The notes: generated by a model from the letters alone, not told the origin. Positions 1 through 9,387 are shown, numbered from the stretch's first letter. The stretch is 64,000 nt of DNA from Rhizobium grahamii CCGE 502 (GCF_000298315.2 NZ_AEYE02000035.1:310001-374000), one strand, 5' to 3'. Made by a program: numbers and translations.

Positions 1-261
1 ATCCAACCGACCTTCGTCGGCGACCTGCCGCCGCAGCTGACGGCGCTGATGCGCACCAACATCAACGTCCAGGAACTGACCGTCCAGGCACTGATGACGG
101 AAAACCGCGAGCACATCTACCACGCCGCAATGATGGACCCGCACACGGCCGCCGAGCTCGACCTCGACCAGATCTGGTCGATGGTAGACGACCTGCTCGC
201 CGCCCACGGGGACTGGCTGCCGGCATGGGCGCGCACCGGCCGTAAGGTTCAGGCCGCCTGA
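1..261 (+). CDS. GH4 alpha-galactosidase/alpha-glucosidase, C-terminal fragment
   Basis: The reading frame is open from the first base of the window to the TGA at 259-261, giving the last 86 residues of a protein whose start lies upstream. The tail (NVQELTVQAL, then HAAMMDPHTAAELDLDQIW, then a C-terminal PAWARTGRK) resembles the end of family 4 glycoside hydrolases of rhizobia, the MelA/AglA type that use NAD and Mn to hydrolyse alpha-galactosides or alpha-glucosides in the cytoplasm. The catalytic NAD-binding part is outside the window, so the substrate cannot be told. A strong terminator follows, so this gene ends its operon. Confidence 0.72.
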   Translation: MQPTFVGDLPPQLTALMRTNINVQELTVQALMTENREHIYHAAMMDPHTAAELDLDQIWSMVDDLLAAHGDWLPAWARTGRKVQAA

Positions 262-290
262 CCATCTCTCTCCCGGTCACGGCCCCAAGA

Positions 291-319
291 AGTCCCGCGG
301 CACCGCCGCGGGACTTTTT
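291..319 (+). terminator. Rho-independent terminator after the GH4 gene
   Basis: A perfect 10-bp stem (AGTCCCGCGG at 291-300 pairing with CCGCGGGACT at 306-315), a 5-nt loop and a run of T at 315-319. It lies 30 bp after the GH4 stop codon. Confidence 0.93.
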
Positions 320-336
320 CTATTGCGTTGCTATCC

Positions 337-629
337 TCACCTTGCGGGAGCCGCAGCCGGAAGCAGTTTGCCGCGGGCAAGCAGCAGAACTGTTCCGACC
401 GCAATCGTCAGAACAACAATGTTGCCGAGCACAAAGAGGATAGGCGCCAGCATGTGCACGGGACCCGGATCACCCCGCGCGACCATGCTGAGGCTTGCGG
501 TCGAGAGTGCAGTAATGCCGAAGGTGAACGCCCAATAAGATGCCGCAAAGGGCTGCTTGCCGATCCATGGGAGCATGCGCAAAAGGAGCAGCGCCTGGAG
601 AATAGCGTAGCCAAGCATCGCGTGCACTA
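337..629 (-). pseudogene. tehA: tehA-like SLAC1-family transporter, 3' fragment cut off by IS630
   Basis: On the minus strand the frame encodes the last part of a TehA/SLAC1-type membrane transporter: LVHAMLGYAILQALLLLRM, KQPFAASYWAFTFG and a final hydrophobic segment ending LLPAAAPAR. It resumes exactly at the TA (628-629) where the IS630 element is inserted; the matching upstream half lies at 1682-2388. The 27 or so residues that the open frame adds before this point come from the IS end and are not part of the original protein. TehA-type proteins are inner-membrane channels or exporters linked to tellurite resistance and anion or dicarboxylate movement. Confidence 0.85.
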
Positions 630-710
630 GAGCATCGCACTTGAATTGAGAATCGAGTGGGGTTTTCACGAGGGTATCGGTGTGATTCACTGCGGTTGGA
701 GGTGAATCAC

Positions 711-1091
711 ATGGGTAAATCTCATTCTGTTGATCTTCGTCAGCGTGTTGTTTCCATGGTCGCTAGCGGCCAATCACGGCGAGCGGCTGCCCGTCATTTC
801 GCAATTAGCGACAGCAGTGCGATCAAACTGCTGCAACGCCGGGAGCGGACCGGGCTGATAACCCCCGCGCGTCAAGGAAGGCCACCAGGTGCCGGGAAAC
901 TGTCGGCGTTTCGCGATTTCCTAGTCGCACAGGTCGAAGGCAAACCGGATATCACCATGCCAGAGCTTGCCCGTCGCCTTGACGATGAACATGGGTTGGT
1001 CATTCCACCATCGTCCCTGTCGCGGTTTCTGATAACGCAGGGATACACATATAAAAAAACAAATATTGGCGTCGGAACGCGCTCGCGCTGA
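711..1091 (+). CDS. IS630 transposase, N-terminal frame (OrfA)
   Basis: Helix-turn-helix half of an IS630-type transposase, 126 residues, starting at [13 protein letters not shown] after a GGAGGTGA ribosome-binding site. It carries the paired HTH region that recognises the IS ends. The frame ends in unrelated sequence after the A7 tract at 1053-1059. Joining it to the second frame there gives [18 protein letters not shown], which matches the uninterrupted copy at 30894-31844 (GLSHKKSLMASEQLRPEI). The join needs a +1 (or -2) shift, so it is either slippage on the A tract or a damaging indel. Confidence 0.85.
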   Translation: MGKSHSVDLRQRVVSMVASGQSRRAAARHFAISDSSAIKLLQRRERTGLITPARQGRPPGAGKLSAFRDFLVAQVEGKPDITMPELARRLDDEHGLVIPPSSLSRFLITQGYTYKKTNIGVGTRSR

Positions 1092-1668
1092 TATCCGAAA
1101 CGATCGTGATGTCTGGATTTCGAAACGCCAACCCCGGATGCGATTTGAACCGCATCGACTTGTTTTCTTGGACGAAACCTCAGTGAACACAAAGATGGTG
1201 AGGCTGCGCGGGCGCTCCCCGCGCGGCGAGCGTCTCATCACGGATGCTCCCTTTGGCCATTGGGGGACACAGACATTCATTGCAGGCTTGCGCTGTTTCG
1301 GTCTTACTGCGCCCTGGATTATCGACAGGCCGATGAACCGGGAAATCTTCGACACCTACATAGAGACCCAGCTTGCGCCGACACTCCAACCAGGCAATGT
1401 CGTCATCCTGGATAATCTTCGCGTTCACAAAAGCGATAAAGCCAACGCCTGCCTCAAGGAGGTTGGCGCGTGGTTCCTGTTTTTGCCGCCTTATTCGCCA
1501 GATTTGAATCCGATCGAAATGGCCTTCGCCAAAATTAAGGCCCATCTCAGAGCCGCCGCCGCTCGCACATTTGACGCACTCTCAAATGCGCTCGGATCAA
1601 TCTGCAACCTCTTCAATAGCCAAGAATGTCGAAACTATTTTACAGCCGCAGGCTATGGGTTCGATTAA
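1060..1668 (+). CDS. IS630 transposase, catalytic DDE frame (OrfB)
   Basis: C-terminal DDE half of the transposase. The three acidic positions lie in [24 protein letters not shown] and [15 protein letters not shown], which is the IS630/Tc1-mariner type catalytic core. The frame begins in the A-rich region at 1053-1065. A TTG at 1066 could start a separate product, but no clear ribosome-binding site is present, so an OrfAB fusion produced by frameshifting at the A7 tract is more natural. It ends TAA at 1666-1668, 13 bp before the right IS end. Confidence 0.85.
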   Translation, partial: QILASERARADIRNDRDVWISKRQPRMRFEPHRLVFLDETSVNTKMVRLRGRSPRGERLITDAPFGHWGTQTFIAGLRCFGLTAPWIIDRPMNREIFDTYIETQLAPTLQPGNVVILDNLRVHKSDKANACLKEVGAWFLFLPPYSPDLNPIEMAFAKIKAHLRAAAARTFDALSNALGSICNLFNSQECRNYFTAAGYGFD

Positions 1669-1681
1669 ACGTACGGCGCTC

Positions 1682-2388
1682 TAGCATATCGGGCATATGA
1701 TCGGTGACGCTGAGGTAGGCAACGCTCCCCACCGCCGGTGGCGCCAGCTGAATGCCTAGCGTTGGGCGCAGTGGCTCGGCCAGCTCAGGTGCGGTCAGCA
1801 GCCGATTGAACAGGACGGATTTGATGGCAAGCTATGAAAAGAAGCCGGCGCCAAAGGCAAGCTGACCCCAATCCGCATAGCCGAGCGCACCCGCGACGAT
1901 CGCGGTGACGAAAGAGCCCGCAACAGTTGGCAAGAAAAGAACGGCGGTGGTCGTTGTCGGGTCCCGACCGCCACGCCAGAGGACACCCGTTCGCCAGAGT
2001 GCGAAGAGAGCCGTAAAGATTGCACCCATTGCAAAAATCAGTATGGCCGCAACCCGCGAGTAGGGAATGAGCGCAAGCGAAACCAGCATCGTCGCAACCC
2101 CTGCCAGTCCGATGAAGCAGCATTGGATGGAATTCTCGGCCTCCGCCAGCGCTGCGTTTCGATCGGCGATCCATTTCGCGGCATAAAGCATCACCAACAC
2201 CAACCAGATGGCGACACCGACAAGATTTAGAGCTTCGCCGATCCCTGCTGGCACTGCCCGGATCGCGGACGCAGCACGCCAACTGCTTCCAAGCCCGATC
2301 ACCCCCAGACGATCCCAAAAAAGGCCGCCGGGACACGCGGCAATCGGGTAGCGTTAATCTTCGGTTTGAGTAAAGAACCCATGGACAT
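1682..2388 (-). pseudogene. tehA: tehA-like transporter, 5' part with frameshift and amber codon
   Basis: The N-terminal two thirds of the tehA-like gene. A GGAGG site precedes ATG at 2388 (MSMGSLLKPKINATRLPRV). Around 2305 one base is missing: the frame before it reads FFGIVWG then stop, and the next frame continues VIGLGSSWRAAS. The second frame runs through several membrane segments to FGAGFFS, where a TAG (about 1831) replaces the usual Trp codon; beyond it the same frame reads LAIKSVLFNRLLTAPELAE, LRPTLGIQLAPPAVGS and VAYLSVTDHMPDML up to the IS630 target TA. Three independent lesions make it certainly non-functional. Confidence 0.88.
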
Positions 2389-2446
2389 CTTTAACCTCCG
2401 GTTCGACGTGCCGGGCGGGCTAAACGTGGCCCGCCGGCGCCTTTAC

Positions 2447-2785
2447 CTATACCGCGACGGCTTCGGCAGCATCCATGACGCGTGCCGAATAGACAAGGGC
2501 GGCACCCGCATTGATGGCAACCGCAACGCCGAGTGCCTCGGCGATCTCTTCGTTGGTGGCACCGAGCTTCTTCGCTTCGGTCGTGTGGACAACAATACAA
2601 CCGTCACAACGCAGCGAAACGGCAACGGCGAGGGCGATCAGCTCACGTTGCTTGGGATCGAGGTGGTTCGTCTTCTGCCCAGCGTTTGATAGAGTCTGAT
2701 AGCCTTTGATCGTCTCGGGTGCGATCTTGGCGAACTCGCCGATGCGGTCGCGAAGCTGCGTCCGGTATTCCTTCCAATTCAACAT
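2447..2785 (-). CDS. Carboxymuconolactone decarboxylase / AhpD-like protein
   Basis: A 112-residue protein of the CMD/AhpD-like family. It has the redox motif CDGC followed by IVVHTTEAKKLG, the Cys-x-x-Cys...His arrangement of AhpD-type peroxidase partners. The start was placed at MLNWKEYRTQL (2785) with a GGAGAG site, since the longer frame adds a region unlike the family and runs into the space shared with the divergent regulator. Likely role: thiol-based peroxide or electrophile handling in the cytoplasm. The AraC gene starting 116 bp away on the other strand is the probable regulator. Confidence 0.82.
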   Translation of the reverse strand: MLNWKEYRTQLRDRIGEFAKIAPETIKGYQTLSNAGQKTNHLDPKQRELIALAVAVSLRCDGCIVVHTTEAKKLGATNEEIAEALGVAVAINAGAALVYSARVMDAAEAVAV

Positions 2786-2901
2786 GAGGCTCTCCGTTCT
2801 AGTCAGCGTGGCGCCATAGCCATCGCTATTGAAGGTGAGCATGAACAAATGCTATGCTTCTTTGAATGCTCTAAATTCTCATTTTCTAGCCTGATCGTCT
2901 C

Positions 2902-3828
2902 ATGGATGTGTTGAGCCGCCTTATCGATCTTTGTCGCCTGCAGCCGCTGCTGGACATACGCTGCCAGCTGGAGGGAGCGTTCCTCATCGAGCACGAGACT
3001 GTTGAGAGAGGCACAATTCCCTTTCACATTGTGCTCGGAGGCGCGTGCATCATCCGCACTGGCACAGGCCAGCCGGTGACAATGCGGTCCGGCGATTTTT
3101 TGATGTTTCCGAGGGGCACGGCCCACGCCATCGTCAACGCCCATCCGCACGCACAACGAGAAGCGCCTCTGGCCGTGACGTCGGACGGTATGTTGCCGCT
3201 CCGCAGAAATGGCTCCAACGAACCAGACGTCGACCTGCTTTGCGGCCATTTTACCTCCGCGCCCGGCGCATTGACGCTGCTGCTCGACACCTTGCCGGAC
3301 GCCTTTCATGCTTCGCTGGCCAATGCACAGTCCGAGGAAACGCTTAAAATGATGGTCTCGCTGCTGCGTTCGGAGACGACGCTGGAGCAGCCTGGCGCCC
3401 TGACGATCGTCACCGCCATGTGCCTTGCTCTCTTCGTCATGGCGGTAAGGACCACCAACAATTCACGCCTCGAACTACCGGGCCTGCTACCGCTACTCAC
3501 CGATCCGGGGCTAAGCAAATCGGTCAAATCGATCGTCGCCGCACCTGCACACCCCTGGACGATCGACGACCTGGCGCGGGCTTCCGCGATGTCACGAGCG
3601 ACCTACGCACGGCGCTTCAAGGCACGATCGGGTTTCACGATCGGCGCCTTTCTGACCGACTTGAGGATGGGCTTCGCGAGCAACCTCTTGGTGACAACAC
3701 GGCGAAGCATCGCCGAGATCGCCGAAGAGGTCGGCTATGAATCGGAGGTTTCCTTCGGCAAGGCGTTCAAGGCGAGCAGAGGCGAGACGCCAGCGCGATT
3801 TCGCCGCACACGTCGTGAGCTCGACTAA
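2902..3828 (+). CDS. AraC-family regulator with N-terminal cupin
   Basis: 308 residues. The N-terminal half is a cupin sensor of the Cupin_6 type (GGACIIRTGTGQPVTMRSGD, then FPRGTAHAI). The C-terminal ~100 residues are a double AraC HTH: WTIDDLARASAMSRATYARR and RRSIAEIAEEVGYESEVSFG, followed by GETPARFRR. Regulators of this architecture commonly sit divergent to oxidoreductase, AhpD-like or MFS genes that they activate. Here the AhpD-like gene at 2447-2785 is the obvious target. The inducer is unknown. Confidence 0.88.
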   Translation: MDVLSRLIDLCRLQPLLDIRCQLEGAFLIEHETVERGTIPFHIVLGGACIIRTGTGQPVTMRSGDFLMFPRGTAHAIVNAHPHAQREAPLAVTSDGMLPLRRNGSNEPDVDLLCGHFTSAPGALTLLLDTLPDAFHASLANAQSEETLKMMVSLLRSETTLEQPGALTIVTAMCLALFVMAVRTTNNSRLELPGLLPLLTDPGLSKSVKSIVAAPAHPWTIDDLARASAMSRATYARRFKARSGFTIGAFLTDLRMGFASNLLVTTRRSIAEIAEEVGYESEVSFGKAFKASRGETPARFRRTRRELD

Positions 3829-3898
3829 GACCTCTGACGACCTTTTGAACCCCACGGCATCCGGACAGCCGCATAATGTCAGAAACACTCATCATCTG

Positions 3899-5101
3899 TC
3901 AGCGGCGACGTTCGCGACCATCGAAAAACCAAAGCATCCCGAGGCCGATCATGCCGGCAACCGCGCCGGTTACCGCAGTCCCCGAATAGCCGCTGACGCC
4001 GGTTCCGAATGCAAACAGCAGGGCGCTCAGTCCGGCTCCGAGGAAAATATTGACCGAGATCAGGGCACTCCCGAGACCAGGCCTTTCGGCGATCAGATCC
4101 TGCAGGTAGGTGATCGGGATGCTGATCAGTGCCGCCGCGCCGATGCCGCTCAGCAAAGTCAGCGCATAGACATGCCAGGGCGTCACGGCAAAGCCGAGTA
4201 ACAATAGATAAACCACATAGATGATCGTGCCGATGGCGAGCGCCTTGACATGGCTCATAATCCGTTGCGCGCGACTCCATACAACAATGAAGACGACTTC
4301 GAGAAGGGCGACGATGCCGACCAGGATCCCGACATCGCCGACGGTCCCATGCGCCGGCCCCGTCACGATCAACGGTAAGATGGCACCGTTTACGTGCAGG
4401 GTGCTGCTGATCAGCGATATCGCGAGCACACGAACGAAGACGCGCGGCGAGATGACTTCCCCAAGGGCGGCAAGATAGGACAGATGATGTGTGGCCGCCT
4501 TGTCCGTTCCTTTCTGCCGCGGCAGGAACGCAGCAATCAATCCGAGACAGATCATGCAGGCGAGGCTCGCAAAAAGGTAGGCTGGCAGCATGCTTGTCGA
4601 ACGCGACAAGAGTACACCGACGAGCCCGGGCACCAATACCCAGGAAAGCGAGATCATCGCCCGTACGCCCGAGTTGACTGTTGCTACGTCGCCGCGCGGC
4701 ATGCCGTTGGTGGTGGCGCGAACATTGGCAAAGAGCAAGGAATTGAGCGCGTTGTAGATCGGCAGCAGACACAGCACACTGAAGAGAAACGTCGCCTGGG
4801 CAGGAAACAGGTAGACAGCCCCGTAACCGAAGATGCCGAATACGGCGACCGTCAACATCATTGAGCGGTATTCGCCAAGCCGGTCGGCGAGATTGCCGAG
4901 CAGGATGCTGACGGTTACATTGACGGCTGCGGCAGCAAAGATCAGCGCCGAATAGATACCATTGCTCAAACCGAGTTCACGGATGCCGATGACTGACTGG
5001 TAGGGTGACGTCGCCGCCCCTGCAAAGCCAAAGGCGAAGATCGCGAGCATGCTCACCCGGATCGTTGGGTTGCGGAATACGTCGGGCAGGAAACGGGTCA
5101 T
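3899..5101 (-). CDS. MFS transporter
   Basis: A 400-residue membrane protein with about twelve hydrophobic segments and the MFS loop signature GNLADRLGEYRS after the second segment. Start chosen at MTRFLPDVFRN (5101), because the upstream MYPRIPV extension lacks a better ribosome site. It resembles sugar-efflux or metabolite permeases, but no substrate residue can be recognised. It is the last gene of the minus-strand run RidA - RpiR - SDR - GH20 - M81 - MFS (93 bp after the M81 gene), so it probably moves a substrate or product of that pathway across the inner membrane. Confidence 0.82.
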   Translation of the reverse strand: MTRFLPDVFRNPTIRVSMLAIFAFGFAGAATSPYQSVIGIRELGLSNGIYSALIFAAAAVNVTVSILLGNLADRLGEYRSMMLTVAVFGIFGYGAVYLFPAQATFLFSVLCLLPIYNALNSLLFANVRATTNGMPRGDVATVNSGVRAMISLSWVLVPGLVGVLLSRSTSMLPAYLFASLACMICLGLIAAFLPRQKGTDKAATHHLSYLAALGEVISPRVFVRVLAISLISSTLHVNGAILPLIVTGPAHGTVGDVGILVGIVALLEVVFIVVWSRAQRIMSHVKALAIGTIIYVVYLLLLGFAVTPWHVYALTLLSGIGAAALISIPITYLQDLIAERPGLGSALISVNIFLGAGLSALLFAFGTGVSGYSGTAVTGAVAGMIGLGMLWFFDGRERRR

Positions 5102-5194
5102 GACTGGGATTCGCGGGTACAATCACCCAAGTGGTGCAGATGGAGGCGCCATTATCAGGTTCGGCGCAACGCCGAAACCTGCCGAGACAAAAAG

Positions 5195-6631
5195 TCAATC
5201 TTGCCAGCGCGCCGATAGGCGGGCCCGCGGTGTATATTCAAAGTCGCGATCAAAGGGAAAGACAAGTCGGACGCGACGCTTGCTCACCAGACCTTCAATG
5301 TCCTGGTTCACGACGCCCTCAGTCAATGCCATCAGATTCGGGTTGGCGATCGGCGTCAGTTCGGGTGAAAGATAGCCGGACTTCACCACCAGCATGCGCA
5401 CGGATCTCGGATCGAGTTCGAGACGCTCGAAATCGGCGATATTGTGATAAGGCCGACGGCGTGCGGCGAGCACGACCGTAATACCTTTGGTGCGCACCAC
5501 CGCCTGACGCTCGGCGGCAGGACCGGGATCGTCGAGGAAGATGACCTCCGCATCAACGTGGACGGGCGAGCTCGACGGGTCAAGTGTTGCGCCGATATCC
5601 AGGCCGACCTTGGCGCGCTTGCCAGCGGCAAAGCACGCCTCGACCGCCGGTCGATCGGTAATGCCGGCAAGCAGCGCGCCATCAAAACTCCGAGCCAGCA
5701 ATGCCTTGAGCACATCAGCCCGATCTCCCACGCCGCCGCCGGTTGGATTGTCCGCGGAATCAGCCAGGATGACGGGCGTAGTTGAGGTTTGTTCAGCGAT
5801 ATCGAGCATGGCATCGAGCGGGCCGGTCATCGGACCAAACACGAAGTCCTTCCGCGCATTCCAATAGGACAGGGCGATCTCTTCCGCAGCTTGCGCTGCA
5901 GATCGCTTGTCGGTTGCTGTGACAACGGCGCAGGCTGTCGCCCGAGGCTCGTCCGCCCATACGTAGCCGATCATCAAGTTCGCATCGAGGACGCCATCGC
6001 GTTGGTCGACACCCGGCAGAACCGCGTAAAGACCCTTTGCTGGCTCGTCCTCCGTCGAGGTCCTTTCGCCCGGCCAAAGAACAGGCACCGGCGCCCAGGC
6101 GACACCCGGTCGCGTGCCTGAACGCAAGGCGTCCACAAGCAGTGACCATGCACGCACCATGGTTTCCCGGACATCTATATGCGGCGCTGTCCGATAGGCC
6201 GCGAAGATGTCGAGTTGGTCGATGATCTTCTGGCTGAGATTGCCATGCAAATCATAGCTTGCTGCAACCACGCAATCCGGACCGACCATGGCGCGGGCGG
6301 CAGCGATCCAATCACCCTCGGCGTCGTCCATGCCCTCGACATTCATCGCTCCATGCATCGCGAGGTAAAGGCCGTCAACGGGCAGGACGGCTTGCAACCG
6401 ATCGAGGAATTCGGCCTTGAAAAACTCATAGACTAGTCGTGAGACCGGCCCTCCCGGCACCGCGCGCGCATGCAACAGCGGCAGGTGCTCGACCCTTTCC
6501 GCGTCGAGAAAACTGAAATAGTCCGACGCAAGAAGATCCTCTCCGCGCAACACGCGGAAATCTTCGACCGTCATCAGCACCGGCGAATAGGTGCTGCATT
6601 CCGTGTGAATTCCGCCAACCGCGATCCGCAT
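5195..6631 (-). CDS. M81 family metallopeptidase (MlrC-like), copy 1
   Basis: 478 residues starting MRIAVGGIHTECSTYSP (6631), 8 bp after the stop of the hexosaminidase gene. Motifs of the M81/MlrC family are present: the N-terminal GGIHTECSTY, LAMHGAMN, ASYDLHGN and DNPTGGGVGD. MlrC of microcystin-degrading sphingomonads cleaves a tetrapeptide, but most members in rhizobia have no known substrate. It is a cytoplasmic protein with no signal peptide. It is paralogous to the gene at 11284-12744 in the divergent operon, which points to two related hydrolytic steps in the same pathway. Confidence 0.85.
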   Translation of the reverse strand: MRIAVGGIHTECSTYSPVLMTVEDFRVLRGEDLLASDYFSFLDAERVEHLPLLHARAVPGGPVSRLVYEFFKAEFLDRLQAVLPVDGLYLAMHGAMNVEGMDDAEGDWIAAARAMVGPDCVVAASYDLHGNLSQKIIDQLDIFAAYRTAPHIDVRETMVRAWSLLVDALRSGTRPGVAWAPVPVLWPGERTSTEDEPAKGLYAVLPGVDQRDGVLDANLMIGYVWADEPRATACAVVTATDKRSAAQAAEEIALSYWNARKDFVFGPMTGPLDAMLDIAEQTSTTPVILADSADNPTGGGVGDRADVLKALLARSFDGALLAGITDRPAVEACFAAGKRAKVGLDIGATLDPSSSPVHVDAEVIFLDDPGPAAERQAVVRTKGITVVLAARRRPYHNIADFERLELDPRSVRMLVVKSGYLSPELTPIANPNLMALTEGVVNQDIEGLVSKRRVRLVFPFDRDFEYTPRARLSARWQD

Positions 6632-6639
6632 TGCCGGTC

Positions 6640-8559
6640 TCACAGCTTCGGGCTCAAGGGCACGATTGCCGCGAAGCGATGCCAGTCCTTCATTCCCCGT
6701 GGCGTCCATGCCGCCTCGGCAATGGCGGGCAGGCGCGGGAAGACCAGCCGGTTGAAATAGCCGCGTGACAGGAAGTGCTCCGACCAGATGCAGGCCTGGA
6801 CGCCCTTCATCTTGTCCTTGAGTTCTTCTGGGAAGTCACCCTCTGCTTCATAGGCGTAGGTATGGGCCGGCGGCACGGTTCCTGCCCAGCTTGCTCCTGG
6901 TTCCTGGAAGGCTTCCGCCTGCACCATGTCGAGGTAGTAGGCTTGGCCGGGTGTCATGACGACCTCGTAGCCTTCCCTCGCTAAGTCGATGCCCACCTGC
7001 GGATTCTCCCAGGCCATCAGTAGCGTGTCCTTGGCAGCCACTCCGCCGCCGTGGGCAACTTCGTTCCAGCCGGCGAGCTTGCGGCCGCGGACCGTCAGCA
7101 TCTCCTTCACCCGCTTGAGGAAATAGGACTGCAGCGCGAAGGTGCCGGAAATCCCTTCCTTCTCCATCAGCTTCTTGGCAAGTGGCGACGCAAGCCAAGA
7201 GCCGCTGGCTACCTCATCGCCGCCGATGTGGAGATACGAGGACGGGAAGAGCTCGACCATTTCATCAAGCACCTTTTCCAGGAATTCATAGGTCAGCGGC
7301 ACAGCGGGGTTGAGAGCGTTGTTTGGATACCCCTGGACGGAATGATAGCTCTCCGGCGCCTCCTGGCCGTCGGTCAGATCGGGTATCGCCGTCAAGGTCG
7401 CTGTGCTGTGGCCGGGAATATCGATCTCGGGGATGATCTCCACGCTCAATTCCGCCGCATGGGCGACGACATTGCGGACATCGTCCTGGGAATAGAAGCC
7501 ACCGACAGGGTCTGCGCTGTTGCCGAGTTGAGGCAGGAGAGATTCATCCGGGCCACGCAGGACGCCGGTCGTCGTGAGTTGGGGATATGCCTTGATTTCA
7601 AGGCGCCATGCCTCGTCGTCCGTCAGATGCCAGTGGAAGATATTGAGCTTCAACCAGGCGAGGATGTCGATCAGCCGCTTGACGTCGGCGGTTGGATAGA
7701 ATTGGCGCGACACATCGAGATGGCAACCCCGCCAGCCGTATCTCGGTCTGTCCGAAATCGTACCGGAGACAGGAAAGCGGAAGGTTTTCGGGTGGCTGCG
7801 GGCTCCATGGAGTAGCTGCGCGAGCGAGGTTAACCCATACTGGCGCCCCGCCTTCCCGGAAAAGGACAAAGCAATCTGTGTCCCGGAAAATTCGAGCTTG
7901 TAGCCTTCCGGAGCAATCGTTGCGTCGACGACGAACTGCACCGAAAACGCCTGCGGCGAGGCAGCAAGATTGAATGGTGCGTGACCACTCTCGAACAATC
8001 GGCGGTGAAGCGACAGAACCGACGAGACTGCCAGCACATCATCGCCCGTCGCTCCTTCGGCCGGGTAGAGAACAACGGGGAAATCTTCTCCCGGCTTCGC
8101 GTCGATCTCTGCCGGCCAGGGTTGCAGTGAAAATGGCAGCGGCACCTTTCCCTCCGGCAGAAGGACTGGCGGAGGCTCATTGACGCGGCCTTCAAGAAGA
8201 AGGTCTGATACCGCAACCGTGATATGTTTCCCGTTATGAAGCGTGACATAGGCCGACTTGGCACCATCGGTGCAATGACGCGCTGGCCGGTGGAGACCGC
8301 TGACCGTGAAAGTCCAGTGCTTCCCGGGTTCGATACGGAGGTCCTCCGGTGGGGCGAATTCATGGAAATTGGCGTTGCGACGCAAAAAGGTCGCATTCTC
8401 GCACGCCTTGGCATCGATGACGCGCGTCAGCGACGTATACACCAGCTTGAAGCCGAAGAGCGTCTCCCTGGAGAGATTGAAGAGCGAAAAAGTAAAGCGA
8501 CCGTTCGGACCCCCGTCAGGCTGCCACGAACTCTCCAGGCGATAAGGCGCCAACGACAT
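6640..8559 (-). CDS. Beta-N-acetylhexosaminidase, GH20
   Basis: 639 residues. The GH20 (alpha/beta)8 domain occupies about residues 270-620 with FHWHLTDDEAWRLEIKAYPQ, IIPEIDIPGHSTA and HIGGDEVASGSW; Asp-Glu at about 448-449 is the catalytic pair of substrate-assisted hexosaminidases. A GH20b-like N-terminal domain precedes it. The start MSLAPYRLES (8559) follows an AGAGGA site. No signal peptide is seen, so it probably removes beta-linked GlcNAc or GalNAc from imported oligosaccharides in the cytoplasm. It sits between an SDR and an M81 peptidase gene with short gaps, hence one operon. Confidence 0.93.
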   Translation of the reverse strand: MSLAPYRLESSWQPDGGPNGRFTFSLFNLSRETLFGFKLVYTSLTRVIDAKACENATFLRRNANFHEFAPPEDLRIEPGKHWTFTVSGLHRPARHCTDGAKSAYVTLHNGKHITVAVSDLLLEGRVNEPPPVLLPEGKVPLPFSLQPWPAEIDAKPGEDFPVVLYPAEGATGDDVLAVSSVLSLHRRLFESGHAPFNLAASPQAFSVQFVVDATIAPEGYKLEFSGTQIALSFSGKAGRQYGLTSLAQLLHGARSHPKTFRFPVSGTISDRPRYGWRGCHLDVSRQFYPTADVKRLIDILAWLKLNIFHWHLTDDEAWRLEIKAYPQLTTTGVLRGPDESLLPQLGNSADPVGGFYSQDDVRNVVAHAAELSVEIIPEIDIPGHSTATLTAIPDLTDGQEAPESYHSVQGYPNNALNPAVPLTYEFLEKVLDEMVELFPSSYLHIGGDEVASGSWLASPLAKKLMEKEGISGTFALQSYFLKRVKEMLTVRGRKLAGWNEVAHGGGVAAKDTLLMAWENPQVGIDLAREGYEVVMTPGQAYYLDMVQAEAFQEPGASWAGTVPPAHTYAYEAEGDFPEELKDKMKGVQACIWSEHFLSRGYFNRLVFPRLPAIAEAAWTPRGMKDWHRFAAIVPLSPKL

Positions 8560-8589
8560 CTCGGTTCCTCTCATGACTTGTATTTGGGA

Positions 8590-9366
8590 TCAATAGTGTT
8601 CGGACTGCGAGAACGTACGCGCCAGTTCTGCTTGACCGGCAGTCAGCCCGCAGTCGACCGGCAGGCAGACGCCCGTGATGGCGCCGGCCTGCGGGCCCGC
8701 GAGGAACGCCACTGCATTGGCTACGTCGCTTGGATCGACCACCCGCTGGAGAGGATACCAGCGTCGCGCTTCTTCGAAGACGTTGGGGTTGGCGGCAGCA
8801 CGCGCTTCCCAGGCCCTCGTGCGAACAGTACCTGGCGCAACCGCATTTGAACGAATGCCGAGCTTTCCGTATTCGACGGCAACCAACTTGGTGAAATGTA
8901 ACAGTCCGGCTTTCGCGGCACTATAAGCGGGGTGGCCAAACACGTTCATGCCATTTACGGAAGCAATGTTGATAACGGATCCCTTCGAGGCCTCAAGCTG
9001 GCGTTCGACAGCCCGGAAACACAAGAACGCAGCCTCGAGATTGAGGGCATTGTCCATCCGCCAGATCTCGGGCGTGGTGTCATGCAGGCTGACGGCACGC
9101 GCCGCGCCGGCATTGTTGACGAGTGTTCGCACCAAACCCAGCAAGGCTGCCTGGCTTGCCATTTCGGCGACGCTTTTTTCGCTCGTTACATCGCAGGCGT
9201 GCGCGACAAAGCGTTCGACAGGACCGAGATCGAGCGCGGCCTTGGCGGCGGCTGCGTCGTCTATGTCGACGATCAGGATGACATCGTGATCGTCTGCAAG
9301 TCGCTCAGCGATGGCTCGTCCGATATCACCTGCAGCACCCGTTACGATCGCTACCGTCCTTGTCAT
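8590..9366 (-). CDS. Short-chain dehydrogenase/reductase
   Basis: 258-residue classical SDR. The nucleotide-binding TGAAGDIG lies at residues 9-16, NNAG near residue 90, and the catalytic Ser-Tyr-Lys is in INIASVNGMN and YSAAK. DIDD after the second strand suggests NAD rather than NADP. The C-terminal part has ITGVCLPVDCGLTAG. It lies 21 bp after the RpiR gene and 30 bp before the hexosaminidase. It probably oxidises or reduces a sugar or hydroxyacid intermediate of the cluster. Confidence 0.88.
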   Translation of the reverse strand: MTRTVAIVTGAAGDIGRAIAERLADDHDVILIVDIDDAAAAKAALDLGPVERFVAHACDVTSEKSVAEMASQAALLGLVRTLVNNAGAARAVSLHDTTPEIWRMDNALNLEAAFLCFRAVERQLEASKGSVINIASVNGMNVFGHPAYSAAKAGLLHFTKLVAVEYGKLGIRSNAVAPGTVRTRAWEARAAANPNVFEEARRWYPLQRVVDPSDVANAVAFLAGPQAGAITGVCLPVDCGLTAGQAELARTFSQSEHY

Positions 9367-9387
9367 TCTGCATCCCTTTTTGGCATC

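Larger units (their letters stand above)
630..1681 (+). mobile_element. IS630-family insertion sequence (copy 1)
   Basis: A 1,052-bp element flanked by a TA duplication (628-629 and 1682-1683), the hallmark of IS630 family insertion. The ends are imperfect inverted repeats starting GAGC (left GAGCATCGCACT, right read inward GAGCGCCGTACG). It carries a two-frame transposase and interrupts tehA. It is related to, but clearly different from, the IS630 copy at 30881-31923. Confidence 0.9.
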
